From assembly GCF_020524585.1 (NCBI RefSeq), contig NZ_JAIVLK010000001.1, positions 124,001 through 188,000 on the forward strand: 64,000 nucleotides of DNA, read 5' to 3'. The notes under the pieces were generated by a model. The model made no database searches. It was not told the origin of the DNA and was given only the letters and a program-made list of their open reading frames with translations. Of this stretch, positions 41,911-50,738 are shown piece by piece. Source of the stretch: Celeribacter naphthalenivorans (lineage in GTDB: Bacteria; Pseudomonadota; Alphaproteobacteria; Rhodobacterales; Rhodobacteraceae). Position numbers and translations under genes: made by a program. Each line of letters starts with the position of its first letter. Position 1 is the first letter of the stretch.

Positions 41911-44193
41911 TTAGCCGTAATGCGCGACCGGGGTCCCTGCGATGGCGGACATGTTCAAAAGCCCGCGCGAGGTGATCGAGGGCGTGACGATATGCGCCTT
42001 GTTTGCCATCCCCATCAGGATCGGGCCGACTTCCAAGCCGCCGCCTTTCGTCTTTAGGATGTTGCGCACGCCAGAGGACGCATCGGCAATCGCAAAGACC
42101 AGCGCATTGGCCGGGCCTTCAAGCCGCGAGTGCGGGAAGTTGCGTTCGCGCAAATCCGGGGTCAGGGCGCTGTCGATGTGCATCTCGCCCTCGTATTTGA
42201 AATCCCGGGGTTCGGCGTCGAGAATCTCCATCGCTTCGCGCATGTGGCGCCCCGTCATGCAATTGAGGTTGCCGAACTCCGAATGCGAACACAGCGCAAT
42301 GTTCGGCTCGATCCCGAAGCGGCGCACATGGCGTGCCGTGGCGATCACGGTTTCGGCGATCTGCTGCGGCGTCGGCTCTGTATGCACATGGGTGTCGGCG
42401 ATGAACAACGGGCCGTCCTCTTGGATCATGAGAGACAGCGCGCCGACCGGCTGGCGCTCCTTGGTGCCGAGAATTTGCGTCACATAGTTGAGGTGCCACA
42501 GATATTGTCCGAAGGTGCCGCAGATCATGCTGTCTGCGTGGTCCTGTTGCACCATGATGGCGCCAATCGCCGTGGTGTTGGTGCGCAGGATCGCTTTTGC
42601 CAAATCTGGCGTCACACCTTTGCGGGCCATCAGGTCATGATAGGCCTGCCAATATTGTTTGTAGCGGCTGTCGTTTTCCGGGTTCACCACCTCGAAATCA
42701 ATGCCGGGGCGGATTTTCACGCCAGCGCGCTCGGCCCGCATGGCGATCACCTCTGGGCGACCGATCAGGATCGGTTTGTCGGTGGTTTCCTCGATCATGC
42801 CTTGGGCGGCGCGCAGCACGCGCTCGTCTTCGCCCTCTGCAAAGGCGATGCGGCGCTCGGCATGGCTTGCGGCGGCAAAGACCGGGCGCATGATCAGCGC
42901 GGATTTGAACACCGAGCCGTCAAGCGCGTCCTTATAGGCCTTCATGTCCGGCACAGGTTTCGTCGCCACGCCGCTCTCCATCGCGGCCTTGGCGACCGCC
43001 GAGGCGACAACGCCCATGAGGCGCGGATCGAACGGTTTCGGGATCAGATAATCTGGCCCGAACTCCATCCGCTCGTCCTGATAGGCAGCGGCGGCTTCGG
43101 CGCTGGTGGTGGCCCGTGCAAGGGCCGCGATCCCCTCGATACAGCCGAGCTGCATCTCGTCGTTGATCTCGGTGGCGCCCACATCCAGCGCGCCGCGGAA
43201 AATGAAAGGGAAACACAGCACGTTGTTGACTTGGTTGGGATAATCCGACCGGCCCGTTGCGATGATCGCGTCAGGGGCGACCCTTTTGACCTCATCCGGC
43301 ATGATCTCCGGCGTCGGGTTGGCGAGCGCGAAAATGATCGGTTGTTTGGTCATTTTCTTGACCATCTCGGGCTTCAACACACCCGGACCGGAGAGGCCGA
43401 GGAACATATCCGCACCTTCGATTGCCTCATCCAGCGTCCGCAGGTCGGTCTTTTGCGCAAACGCCGCCTTTTGCGGCGTCATCTCTTCCTCGCGGCCCTC
43501 GTACACCAGCCCTGCGATGTCACAGAGCCAAACATTTTCGCGTTTGAGGCCGAGTTTCAGAAGCATGTTGAGACAGGCAATCCCCGCCGCCCCGCCGCCG
43601 GTGGAGACCACTTTGATGTCTTCGATCTTCTTGCCCGACACTCGCAAAGCGTTGGTCGCGGCGGCGCCGACGACAATGGCGGTGCCATGTTGGTCGTCGT
43701 GGAACACCGGAATGTTCATCTTCTCGCGGCAGAGTTGTTCAACGATAAAACAATCCGGCGCCTTGATGTCTTCGAGGTTGATCGCACCGAAGGTCGGCTC
43801 CAGCGCACAGACGATGTCGGCCAGTTTTTCCGGGTCGCTTTCGTTCACTTCGATGTCGAAACAGTCGATGTTGGCGAATTTCTTGAAGAGCACGGCCTTG
43901 CCCTCCATCACCGGTTTCGACGCGGCGGCGCCAATGTTGCCAAGGCCCAAAACGGCGGTGCCGTTCGACACCACGGCGACCAGATTGCCGCGCGCGGTGT
44001 AACGGCTCGAGGAGGTCGGGTCGGCCTTGATCTCCAGACAGGCTTCGGCGACGCCGGGGCTATAGGCCCGCGCGAGGTCGCGGCCGTTGGCCATCGGTTT
44101 GGTGGCGCGAATTTCCAATTTCCCCGGTTTAGGGAACTCGTGATAGTCGAGCGCGGCTTGTCTCAGGCTGTCGTTGCGCGTGTCCGTCGCCAT
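41911..44193 (-). CDS. maeB: NADP-dependent malic enzyme with phosphotransacetylase-like domain
   Basis: MaeB decarboxylates malate to pyruvate, producing NADPH. The 760-residue protein has a malic-enzyme half (1-430) with AYSPGVAEACLEI, FHDDQHGTAIVV and the Rossmann STGGGAAGIACLNMLL. The C-terminal phosphate-acetyltransferase-like half (about 440-760) is a regulatory domain in this class, not usually an active enzyme. A perfect 18-bp palindrome lies 56 bp upstream of the ATG. Neighbouring prpE suggests both serve carbon flow between C3 and C4 acids, but each has its own terminator. Confidence 0.95.
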   Translation of the reverse strand: MATDTRNDSLRQAALDYHEFPKPGKLEIRATKPMANGRDLARAYSPGVAEACLEIKADPTSSSRYTARGNLVAVVSNGTAVLGLGNIGAAASKPVMEGKAVLFKKFANIDCFDIEVNESDPEKLADIVCALEPTFGAINLEDIKAPDCFIVEQLCREKMNIPVFHDDQHGTAIVVGAAATNALRVSGKKIEDIKVVSTGGGAAGIACLNMLLKLGLKRENVWLCDIAGLVYEGREEEMTPQKAAFAQKTDLRTLDEAIEGADMFLGLSGPGVLKPEMVKKMTKQPIIFALANPTPEIMPDEVKRVAPDAIIATGRSDYPNQVNNVLCFPFIFRGALDVGATEINDEMQLGCIEGIAALARATTSAEAAAAYQDERMEFGPDYLIPKPFDPRLMGVVASAVAKAAMESGVATKPVPDMKAYKDALDGSVFKSALIMRPVFAAASHAERRIAFAEGEDERVLRAAQGMIEETTDKPILIGRPEVIAMRAERAGVKIRPGIDFEVVNPENDSRYKQYWQAYHDLMARKGVTPDLAKAILRTNTTAIGAIMVQQDHADSMICGTFGQYLWHLNYVTQILGTKERQPVGALSLMIQEDGPLFIADTHVHTEPTPQQIAETVIATARHVRRFGIEPNIALCSHSEFGNLNCMTGRHMREAMEILDAEPRDFKYEGEMHIDSALTPDLRERNFPHSRLEGPANALVFAIADASSGVRNILKTKGGGLEVGPILMGMANKAHIVTPSITSRGLLNMSAIAGTPVAHYG

Positions 44194-44527
44194 TGGTGAT
44201 CTCCCAATCTTGTCTGCGGCCTTATCTGCGGTCGTGTGCGTAGGGGTATTGTTTAATGTTAAACAACTTTGCCCTAATGTGCCTCAAGGCCTCTCCCTCG
44301 GCAAGCCTCTACGCCTCTCGAAGGGGCCGATGCAAGGGGAGACGTATAAAATGGGGGTCTTGTGTCAGGGCGCCATTCGAGGCGCGTAAAAGACAAGCAA
44401 ACCTGTGCGAAGAACCGCACAATCGGTAAGCCCCTGCGTCAGGCCCGCGTGCCGGGCGTGTATCGCGCTTGCATCTGGGCGGGCGAGGCTTCACTCTGGA
44501 CCGAATAGTCAAAAATGAGGGTTTCCC
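44194..44527. other. Intergenic region maeB/cdd
   Basis: This 334-bp divergent region contains no convincing gene. It holds the maeB-proximal palindrome at 44249-44266 and a hairpin TGTGCG (44404-44409) / CGCACA (44416-44421) on the side of the nucleoside operon, whose promoter should also lie here. Confidence 0.6.
44249..44266. promoter_or_regulatory. Perfect palindrome upstream of maeB
   Basis: TTGTTTAATGTTAAACAA is an uninterrupted 8+2+8 palindrome, AT-rich and centred 64 bp upstream of the maeB ATG. Its length and position fit the operator of a dimeric repressor or activator, identity unknown. Confidence 0.55.
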
Positions 44528-44926
44528 ATGTCTGCGCCCACCTCTCTCTTGGATGAAGCCGCGAAAATTCAGGACAAAGCCTATGCGCCCTATTCCAACT
44601 TTCGCGTCGGGGCCGCGATCCGCACCGCGTCGGGCGCGATTTTTACTGGCGTGAACGTGGAAAATGCCGCCTATCCCGAAGGCACCTGTGCCGAAGCCGG
44701 GGCCATCGCGGCCATGGTTTTGGGGGGTGAAACAGAGATCGCCGAGGTGGCCGTGATCGGAGACAGCGACGAGCCGGTGCCGCCCTGTGGCGGCTGTCGC
44801 CAGAAAATTCGCGAATTTGCGGCGCCGGAGGTGCAGGTCTCGATGATGTCGCGCACGGGCAAGGTGCTGACCATGACGGTGGGCGAACTTCTGCCGGGCG
44901 CCTTCACGCCGGATCATATGGACTGA
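44528..44926 (+). CDS. cdd: Cytidine deaminase
   Basis: Cdd hydrolytically deaminates cytidine and deoxycytidine to uridine forms. The 132-residue protein is the short tetrameric type. Zinc ligands are C54 (in CAE, with E56 as proton shuttle), C87 and C90 (PCGGCRQ). YAPYSNFRVGAA and VNVENAAYP form the nucleoside site. It is the first gene of cdd-deoA-deoB-add-upp; deoA begins 5 bp downstream. The ATG at 44528 follows a 334-bp promoter-containing gap. Confidence 0.95.
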   Translation: MSAPTSLLDEAAKIQDKAYAPYSNFRVGAAIRTASGAIFTGVNVENAAYPEGTCAEAGAIAAMVLGGETEIAEVAVIGDSDEPVPPCGGCRQKIREFAAPEVQVSMMSRTGKVLTMTVGELLPGAFTPDHMD

Positions 44927-44931
44927 GCCTC

Positions 44932-46248
44932 ATGAGTTTCGATGCACGCCAAATCATTGAAAAATTACGGGACAAACGCGAGTTGTCGCCCACTGAGCTG
45001 ACCGGCTTTGCGCAGGGTCTCGCCAGTGGCGCTGTGACCGATGCACAGGCCGGGGCCTTTGCCATGGCCGCTTTGCTGAACGGCATGTCCGACCCGGATC
45101 GCGTGGCGTTGACGCTTGCGATGCGCGACAGCGGCGAGGTGATGCGCTGGGACCTGCCGTCGCCCGCGATTGACAAACATTCCACCGGCGGCGTCGGCGA
45201 TTGTGTCTCGCTTTTGCTTGCGCCTGCTCTGGCGGCTTTGGGTGCTTGCGTGCCGATGGTCTCGGGGCGCGGGCTTGGTCACACCGGCGGCACATTGGAC
45301 AAGCTCGAATCCATTCCGGGCCTCAAAACCGAGGTTACGGACGCGCGGTTTCATGAGATCGTCGAGCGCGTCGGCTGTGCCATCGTCTCCGCCTCTGGCT
45401 CCATCGCGCCCGCCGACAAACGGCTCTACGCGATCCGCGACGTCACCGGCACGGTAGAAAGCATCGACCTGATCACCGCCTCGATCCTGTCCAAAAAACT
45501 CGCCGCAGGCCTTGAGGCACTCGTGCTCGACGTCAAATGCGGCTCGGGCGCTTTCATGACCACGCCCGAGGACGCCCGCGCTTTGGCGCAAAGCCTCGTG
45601 ACCACAGCGAATGGCGCAGGCTGCAAGACCTCCGCGCTGATCACCGACATGAACCAACCGCTCTGTCCGACGCTGGGCAATGCCTTGGAAATCATGACGG
45701 TGATGGAGGCGCTGACCACGGGCGAGGTGGACAATATCTTGTGCGATGTGACCTGTGCCTTGGGGGGCGAATTGATGGTTCTGGCCGGATTGGCCGAGGA
45801 TGCGGACCAAGCCGCCTGGGCCGTGCGCGACACGCTCACAGATGGCTCCGCCGCGGAACGCTTTGGTCAGATGGTCGCAGAACTTGGCGGGCCTGCCGAT
45901 TTCGTCGATCACTGGCGTGACCGCTTGCCCTCGGCCCCGGTGGTGCGCGATGTCCTGTCGCAAGAGCCGGGCTATGTGTCCGAGATGGACGGCCACGCGC
46001 TTGGCATGGCGGTGGTGCATCTGGGCGGCGGGCGCATGAAAGGCGGCGACAAAGTCGATCCGGCGGTGGGGCTTTCCAATTGCTGCATGATCGGGGAGTA
46101 TCTCGATGCGGACAACCTGATTGCCACCATCCATGCGAAATCCGTGGAGGAGGCCGATCAGGCGGAGGCCGCGATCCGTGCGGCGATCCGGCTGGCGCCT
46201 GAGGCCCCCGACGAGCCGCCTTTGGTCTATGAAAAGGTATCGGTATGA
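44932..46248 (+). CDS. deoA: Thymidine phosphorylase
   Basis: DeoA splits thymidine and deoxyuridine with phosphate into base and 2-deoxyribose 1-phosphate. The 438-residue length is typical of DeoA. SPAIDKHSTGGVGDCVSLLLAPALAALG is the phosphate/nucleoside signature, SGRGLGHTGGTLDKLESIPG the family motif, and VKCGSGAFM lies in the alpha/beta domain. It starts 5 bp after cdd and overlaps deoB by 4 bp (ATGA), so all are cotranscribed. Its product is the substrate of DeoB. Confidence 0.96.
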   Translation: MSFDARQIIEKLRDKRELSPTELTGFAQGLASGAVTDAQAGAFAMAALLNGMSDPDRVALTLAMRDSGEVMRWDLPSPAIDKHSTGGVGDCVSLLLAPALAALGACVPMVSGRGLGHTGGTLDKLESIPGLKTEVTDARFHEIVERVGCAIVSASGSIAPADKRLYAIRDVTGTVESIDLITASILSKKLAAGLEALVLDVKCGSGAFMTTPEDARALAQSLVTTANGAGCKTSALITDMNQPLCPTLGNALEIMTVMEALTTGEVDNILCDVTCALGGELMVLAGLAEDADQAAWAVRDTLTDGSAAERFGQMVAELGGPADFVDHWRDRLPSAPVVRDVLSQEPGYVSEMDGHALGMAVVHLGGGRMKGGDKVDPAVGLSNCCMIGEYLDADNLIATIHAKSVEEADQAEAAIRAAIRLAPEAPDEPPLVYEKVSV

Positions 46249-47456
46249 GCAGGGCATTTTTGATCGTGGTGGACTCGGTGGGCCTTGGCGGCGCACCGGA
46301 TGCGGACAAGTTTTTCAACGGTGAGCGGCCCGACACGGGGGCGAACACCATCGCCCATATCGCGCAGGCCTGTGCCGAGGGGCGCGCCGAAGACGGTCGC
46401 TCGGGGCCGCTGCATCTGCCGAACCTCGATGCGCTTGGCTTGGGCGCGGCGATGGCGCATGCGACCACGGACCCGGCGCCGGGGCTGGAGGCTCTGCCAG
46501 AAGGACTTTATGGCGTTGCTGCCGAGATCAGCCCCGGCAAGGACACGCCTTCGGGCCATTGGGAATTGGCCGGTGTGCCTGTGCCTTGGGATTGGCATTA
46601 TTTCCCGGATGAGCAGCCGTCTTTCCCGCAGGATTTGATGGAGAAGGCGGCGGAGTTGTGCGGGGCAGGGGGCACTTTGGCGAATTGCCACGCTTCCGGC
46701 ACGGAAGTCATCAAGGAGTTCGGCGCGCAGCATATCGCGACCGGTTGGCCGATTTGCTACACCTCTGCGGATTCCGTGTTTCAGATCGCCGCCCATGAGG
46801 ATCATTTCGGCCTCGACCGGTTGCTGAAGCTCTGCGAAGACCTCGCCCCCACGCTCCATGCGATGAAGATCGGGCGTGTCATTGCCCGGCCTTTCATCGG
46901 CACGCTGGAAGACGGGTTCACCCGCACTGGCAACCGCCACGACTACGCCATCGCGCCGCCCAGCCCGACGATTTGCGATTGGGCGAAATCCGCCGGGCGT
47001 GCGACCTATGCTGTTGGGAAGATTGGCGATATTTTCTCGATGCAGGGCTTGGATGAGGTCCGCAAGGGCAACGATCATCTGCTTTTCGACCACCTCTGCG
47101 ACGTGATGGGCGAGGCGCCTGACGGGTCCTTCACCTTTGCCAACTTTGTCGAATTCGATAGCCTCTATGGGCATCGCCGAGATGTCTCCGGCTATGCCCG
47201 CCATCTCGAATGGTTTGACGCCCAGATGCCGCGCCTGTTTGAGCGGGCGCGCGAGGGCGATCTTTTGATTTTCACCGCCGACCATGGCAACGACCCGACC
47301 TGGTCGGGCACGGACCACACCCGCGAACAGGTGCCGGTGCTGGGCTATGGTGTCGGCCTCAAACCCATTGGCCCTGTGGCCTTTTCCGATGTGGCGGCCT
47401 CGATTGCGGCGCACCTCGGGATCGAGGCGCAAGGGCCCGGACGGAGTTTCCTATGA
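46245..47456 (+). CDS. deoB: Phosphopentomutase
   Basis: DeoB converts (deoxy)ribose 1-phosphate to the 5-phosphate, linking nucleoside breakdown to the pentose pathway. The 403-residue alkaline-phosphatase-superfamily enzyme has the metal-binding VVDSVGLGGAPDADKF start with phosphoacceptor region GKDTPSGHWELAGV. NFVEFDSLYGHRRDV and TADHGNDPTWSGTDHTREQVPVL supply the other metal ligands. It overlaps deoA and add by 4 bp each, giving tight translational coupling. A deoC aldolase gene is not in the operon. Confidence 0.97.
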   Translation: MSRAFLIVVDSVGLGGAPDADKFFNGERPDTGANTIAHIAQACAEGRAEDGRSGPLHLPNLDALGLGAAMAHATTDPAPGLEALPEGLYGVAAEISPGKDTPSGHWELAGVPVPWDWHYFPDEQPSFPQDLMEKAAELCGAGGTLANCHASGTEVIKEFGAQHIATGWPICYTSADSVFQIAAHEDHFGLDRLLKLCEDLAPTLHAMKIGRVIARPFIGTLEDGFTRTGNRHDYAIAPPSPTICDWAKSAGRATYAVGKIGDIFSMQGLDEVRKGNDHLLFDHLCDVMGEAPDGSFTFANFVEFDSLYGHRRDVSGYARHLEWFDAQMPRLFERAREGDLLIFTADHGNDPTWSGTDHTREQVPVLGYGVGLKPIGPVAFSDVAASIAAHLGIEAQGPGRSFL

Positions 47457-48445
47457 GCATCACGGATATGCCGAAAATCGAGTTGCACATGCATCTCGAA
47501 GGGGCCGCGCCCCCCGCCTTCATTCGCGGCTTGGCGGCTGAGAAAAAGGTCGATCTCTCGGGCGTTTTCGATGAGAGAGGCGCCTATAAATACAAAGACT
47601 TCTGGGATTTTCTCAAGGTCTATGAGGCCGCCACCTCGGTCCTCAAAACGCCGCAGGATTACTACCGCCTGACCCGTGCCGTGTTGGAAGAAAGCGTGGC
47701 GTCGAATGTGATCTACACCGAAAGCTTCCTCGCGCCTGATTTCTGTGGCGGTGGCGATGTGTCGGCGTGGAAAGACTACCTCGCCGCGATCAAACAGGCC
47801 GCTGATGAGATGGAGCGGGAGGCCGGCATCGTGATGCGCGCGATCCCGACCTGTGTCCGCCATTTCGGGCCGGATCAAGCCAAGAAAACCGCTGCTTGCG
47901 CTCAAGAGACCGTGGGCGATTTCGTCACCGGTTTTGGCATGGGCGGTGATGAGGCGATGGGCAAACAGGGGGATTTCAAATACGCCTTCGACATGGCGCG
48001 CGAGGCGGGGCTGCGGCTGACCTCTCATGCGGGCGAATGGGGCGGGCCGGAGAGTGTCCGCGACGCCATTCGCGACCTCAAGGTCGAGCGCATCGGCCAT
48101 GGTGTACGGGCCATCGAAGACCTCGCGCTGGTCGATGAGATTGCCGAAGCGGGGATCGTGTTGGAGGTTTGTCCGGGCTCGAACATTGCGTTGGGTGTCT
48201 ATCCGAAATGGTCCGATCACCCGATCGCCAAGCTGCGCGCGCGCGGTGTGAAGGTGACCGTTTCCACGGACGATCCGCCGTTCTTCCATTCCACAATGCG
48301 CTATGAATTCGACCGCCTCGCCGAGACCTTCGGCTGGGAAGAGGATGATTTCAAAGACTTGAACAAGGTCGCGATTGAAGCGGCCTTCTGCGATGAGGCG
48401 ACCCGTGGAATGGTCGCCAAGAAACTGGAGCCTACCGATGCTTGA
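47453..48445 (+). CDS. add: Adenosine deaminase
   Basis: Add deaminates adenosine and deoxyadenosine to inosine forms. The 330-residue protein has the zinc histidines in [23 protein letters not shown] with the catalytic Glu-type position, [10 protein letters not shown], and the metal aspartate in VSTDDPPFF. Adenine or aminodeoxyfutalosine deaminase relatives share these motifs, but the nucleoside operon favours adenosine. It overlaps deoB by 4 bp and upp by 8 bp. Confidence 0.93.
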   Translation: MSITDMPKIELHMHLEGAAPPAFIRGLAAEKKVDLSGVFDERGAYKYKDFWDFLKVYEAATSVLKTPQDYYRLTRAVLEESVASNVIYTESFLAPDFCGGGDVSAWKDYLAAIKQAADEMEREAGIVMRAIPTCVRHFGPDQAKKTAACAQETVGDFVTGFGMGGDEAMGKQGDFKYAFDMAREAGLRLTSHAGEWGGPESVRDAIRDLKVERIGHGVRAIEDLALVDEIAEAGIVLEVCPGSNIALGVYPKWSDHPIAKLRARGVKVTVSTDDPPFFHSTMRYEFDRLAETFGWEEDDFKDLNKVAIEAAFCDEATRGMVAKKLEPTDA

Positions 48446-49070
48446 TCATTTGACCGTCGTGAAACACCCGCTGGTGCAACACAAACTGACCATCATGCGC
48501 GACAAGGAGACCTCGACCGCCGGGTTCCGCCAGCTGTTGCGGGAGATTTCCCTTTTGCTCGCCTATGAGGTCACGCGCGAGCTGGACATGACGGAAAAGA
48601 CCATCGAGACGCCGATGCAACCCATGCAGGCGCCGACTTTGGACGGCAAAAAACTGGCGCTGATCTCGATCCTGCGCGCAGGCAACGGCTTGATGGACGG
48701 CATTCTGGAGCTGATCCCCTCGGCGCGTGTCGGGTTCGTGGGCCTGTACCGCGATGAAGAGACGCTTGAGCCGGTCGAATATTATTTCAAAGTGCCCGAA
48801 GACTTGGGCGACCGCTTGGTGATCGCTGTCGATCCGATGCTCGCCACGGGCAACTCCTCGGTCGCGGCCATTGATAAGCTCAAAGAGGCGGGCGCGAAAA
48901 ACATTCGGTTCCTTTGCCTTTTGGCGGCGCCCGAAGGGGTCAAACGCATGAAAGAGGCGCATCCCGACGTGCCGATCGTCACAGCGGCAGTGGACGAAAA
49001 GCTGAACGAACATGGATATATTGTCCCCGGGCTAGGGGATGCGGGCGATCGCATGTTTGGCACAAAATAA
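48438..49070 (+). CDS. upp: Uracil phosphoribosyltransferase
   Basis: Upp makes UMP from uracil and PRPP, salvaging the base released by the phosphorylase. The 210-residue protein begins [27 protein letters not shown]. The PRPP loop is [22 protein letters not shown], and the C-terminal uracil-site block is [19 protein letters not shown]. The ATG at 48438 overlaps add by 8 bp; an upstream in-frame extension is entirely within add and unlikely. It is the last gene of the salvage operon, and no clear terminator is visible. Confidence 0.97.
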   Translation: MLDHLTVVKHPLVQHKLTIMRDKETSTAGFRQLLREISLLLAYEVTRELDMTEKTIETPMQPMQAPTLDGKKLALISILRAGNGLMDGILELIPSARVGFVGLYRDEETLEPVEYYFKVPEDLGDRLVIAVDPMLATGNSSVAAIDKLKEAGAKNIRFLCLLAAPEGVKRMKEAHPDVPIVTAAVDEKLNEHGYIVPGLGDAGDRMFGTK

Positions 49071-49138
49071 GCGATTTCCCCTCTTAACAGCGAATCAGTT
49101 CTGCGCTAGTCTGTGCACAATATCTTGTGCGGGGCATC

Positions 49139-50653
49139 ATGATGCAGGGTTTGAGAACGATTTCCGTCGCCGTGATGGTTGCGACTTTGGGCGTGTCCGC
49201 CGTCGGTCTTTCAGAGGCCGGGGCGCGCGCCCTTTCTAATGCAGATCATCCGGCGGAATTTCCGCCTGCATCTTACAAAGGGTCGCAATATGTCGACAGC
49301 CGGGGCTGTGCCTATGTGCGCACAGGCTCCGGTGCCGCGGTGCAATGGGTGCCGCGCGTGTCGCGGGATCGTCAGGTGCTCTGCGGCTTCAAACCGACCC
49401 TTGCTCAGATCGAAGACAGCTTGCCGGTCATTCCCGATCCCGTGAGCCCGACGCCGACCACGACTGTGGCGGCGGCTGCGACCCCTGCGCCGAAACAACC
49501 TTCTACGGTTCACGTGTCGGCGCCCACCCCCGCCCCCCAAGCAGCGCCGGTCGCTGCAAAAGCGGCGCCCGCTCCGCAACCCAGCCTGCCGCCGCTTGAG
49601 CAACTCGCCGGTAAAACTGTGGGCGAACGCGGCTGTGTGGCCTCTGTCACGGGCGGTCAGCTGCGGTGTGAGACCGGGACGGTCGAATATATTCTCAAGC
49701 GCCTGCCTGCAGGCGTCACGGTGCGCACTGCCGATGGCGGTCGGATGAAATTGACCGAGCCGACGTTGGTGCGTGTGCCGGTCAAACGCGCAGCACCTGT
49801 TCAGGCTCCGGTCGAGGCCCCCGCGACGATCATGGTCACGGCTGCCGCCCCCGCCACTGTTGCACCAACAGCCACGGCGGCCCTGACGCAATGTGGCGGT
49901 CTCTCCGGCAATGCAGCGCAATATATGAACACGAACGGGCGTTATGCCGTGCGGTGCGGCCCGCAGGCCGTGCACCCCTCCGCCTATATTCAGCGCAACG
50001 CGCAGGCGCGTTTGTCGACCCAAAGCGCCAATCAGCTTGCCGTGGCGCGTGCCGCCGGGATCGATCCCTACGCGCTGCCGCGTCCGGTGGCGGGCAGCTT
50101 GCCGGATGGCTACAGCCGCGCTTGGACCGATGGGCGCCTCAACCCGCACCGTGGTCCGCAAACCGCCCGCGGTGATTTGCAAATGGCACAGGTCTGGACC
50201 CAGACCACGCCCGCCTATGATCTCTATGCGCCGCGCAAAAAGACCTTCTGGGAATGGCTCTTTGGCACGCCTTTCAAGACCCGGAACACCGTCACGGTTC
50301 AGGCCCAGCACTACGCGGGGCAAGGTCAGGCGCCGGTTCAAATTTCGACCAAATCGGCGGTGCCCGCGCGCACGCCCGGTGTGGCCAAACCCGCTTTGGC
50401 GCAGGTCCAACCCCAACAGGCGCAGGCTCTGCGCTATGTCCAGGTGGGCACCTTTGGTGTCCCCGAAAATGCCGAGCGCTCAATCGCGCGTCTTTCGGCC
50501 ATGGGCTATCCCGTCTCCTCGCAGGTGCTGCACCGAGGTGGAAAGCCTTTGAAGATTGTTCTGGCCGGCCCCTTCGCCCGGCCCGAGCAAACCCTGTCCG
50601 CTTTGTCTGCCGTTCGTGGGGCAGGCTACGGGGACGCATTCGCGCGCAAGTAG
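49139..50653 (+). CDS. SPOR-domain cell-envelope protein
   Basis: A 504-residue exported protein with an N-terminal hydrophobic signal (about 8-25). It has long low-complexity Ala/Pro/Thr stretches (about 105-165 and 225-265) that look like periplasmic linkers. A C-terminal SPOR domain follows (about 425-504, YVQVGTFGVPENAERSIARL through KIVLAGPFARPEQTLSAL), which binds denuded septal peptidoglycan. Cysteine-containing repeats such as RGCAYVRTG and ERGCVASVTGG sit between linkers. It probably acts at division sites. ATG 49139 is chosen; GTG 49127 is possible. It follows upp but probably has its own promoter. Confidence 0.88.
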   Translation: MMQGLRTISVAVMVATLGVSAVGLSEAGARALSNADHPAEFPPASYKGSQYVDSRGCAYVRTGSGAAVQWVPRVSRDRQVLCGFKPTLAQIEDSLPVIPDPVSPTPTTTVAAAATPAPKQPSTVHVSAPTPAPQAAPVAAKAAPAPQPSLPPLEQLAGKTVGERGCVASVTGGQLRCETGTVEYILKRLPAGVTVRTADGGRMKLTEPTLVRVPVKRAAPVQAPVEAPATIMVTAAAPATVAPTATAALTQCGGLSGNAAQYMNTNGRYAVRCGPQAVHPSAYIQRNAQARLSTQSANQLAVARAAGIDPYALPRPVAGSLPDGYSRAWTDGRLNPHRGPQTARGDLQMAQVWTQTTPAYDLYAPRKKTFWEWLFGTPFKTRNTVTVQAQHYAGQGQAPVQISTKSAVPARTPGVAKPALAQVQPQQAQALRYVQVGTFGVPENAERSIARLSAMGYPVSSQVLHRGGKPLKIVLAGPFARPEQTLSALSAVRGAGYGDAFARK

Positions 50654-50687
50654 CGTTGAGTTAGACGAGGCAGAACAATAAAAAGAA

Positions 50688-50715
50688 ACCCCCGCATCTG
50701 GCGGGGGTATTCTTT
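50688..50715 (+). terminator. Terminator after the SPOR gene
   Basis: ACCCCCGC and GCGGGGGT form an 8-bp stem with a 5-nt loop, followed by a T-rich stretch. An A-rich left flank suggests it may also serve the convergent gene. Confidence 0.85.
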
Positions 50716-50738
50716 TGTTTCTGGTGTCGTGTGAGGTG

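Noticed and set aside
42130-44199. A 689-codon open frame antisense to maeB
   Set aside because: It mirrors the malic enzyme codons, is rich in Arg/His/Gly and has no family features. maeB on the other strand is complete.
44330-44390. Short frame before cdd considered as a leader peptide
   Set aside because: It has no run of regulatory codons and no following attenuator-like structure; likely chance.
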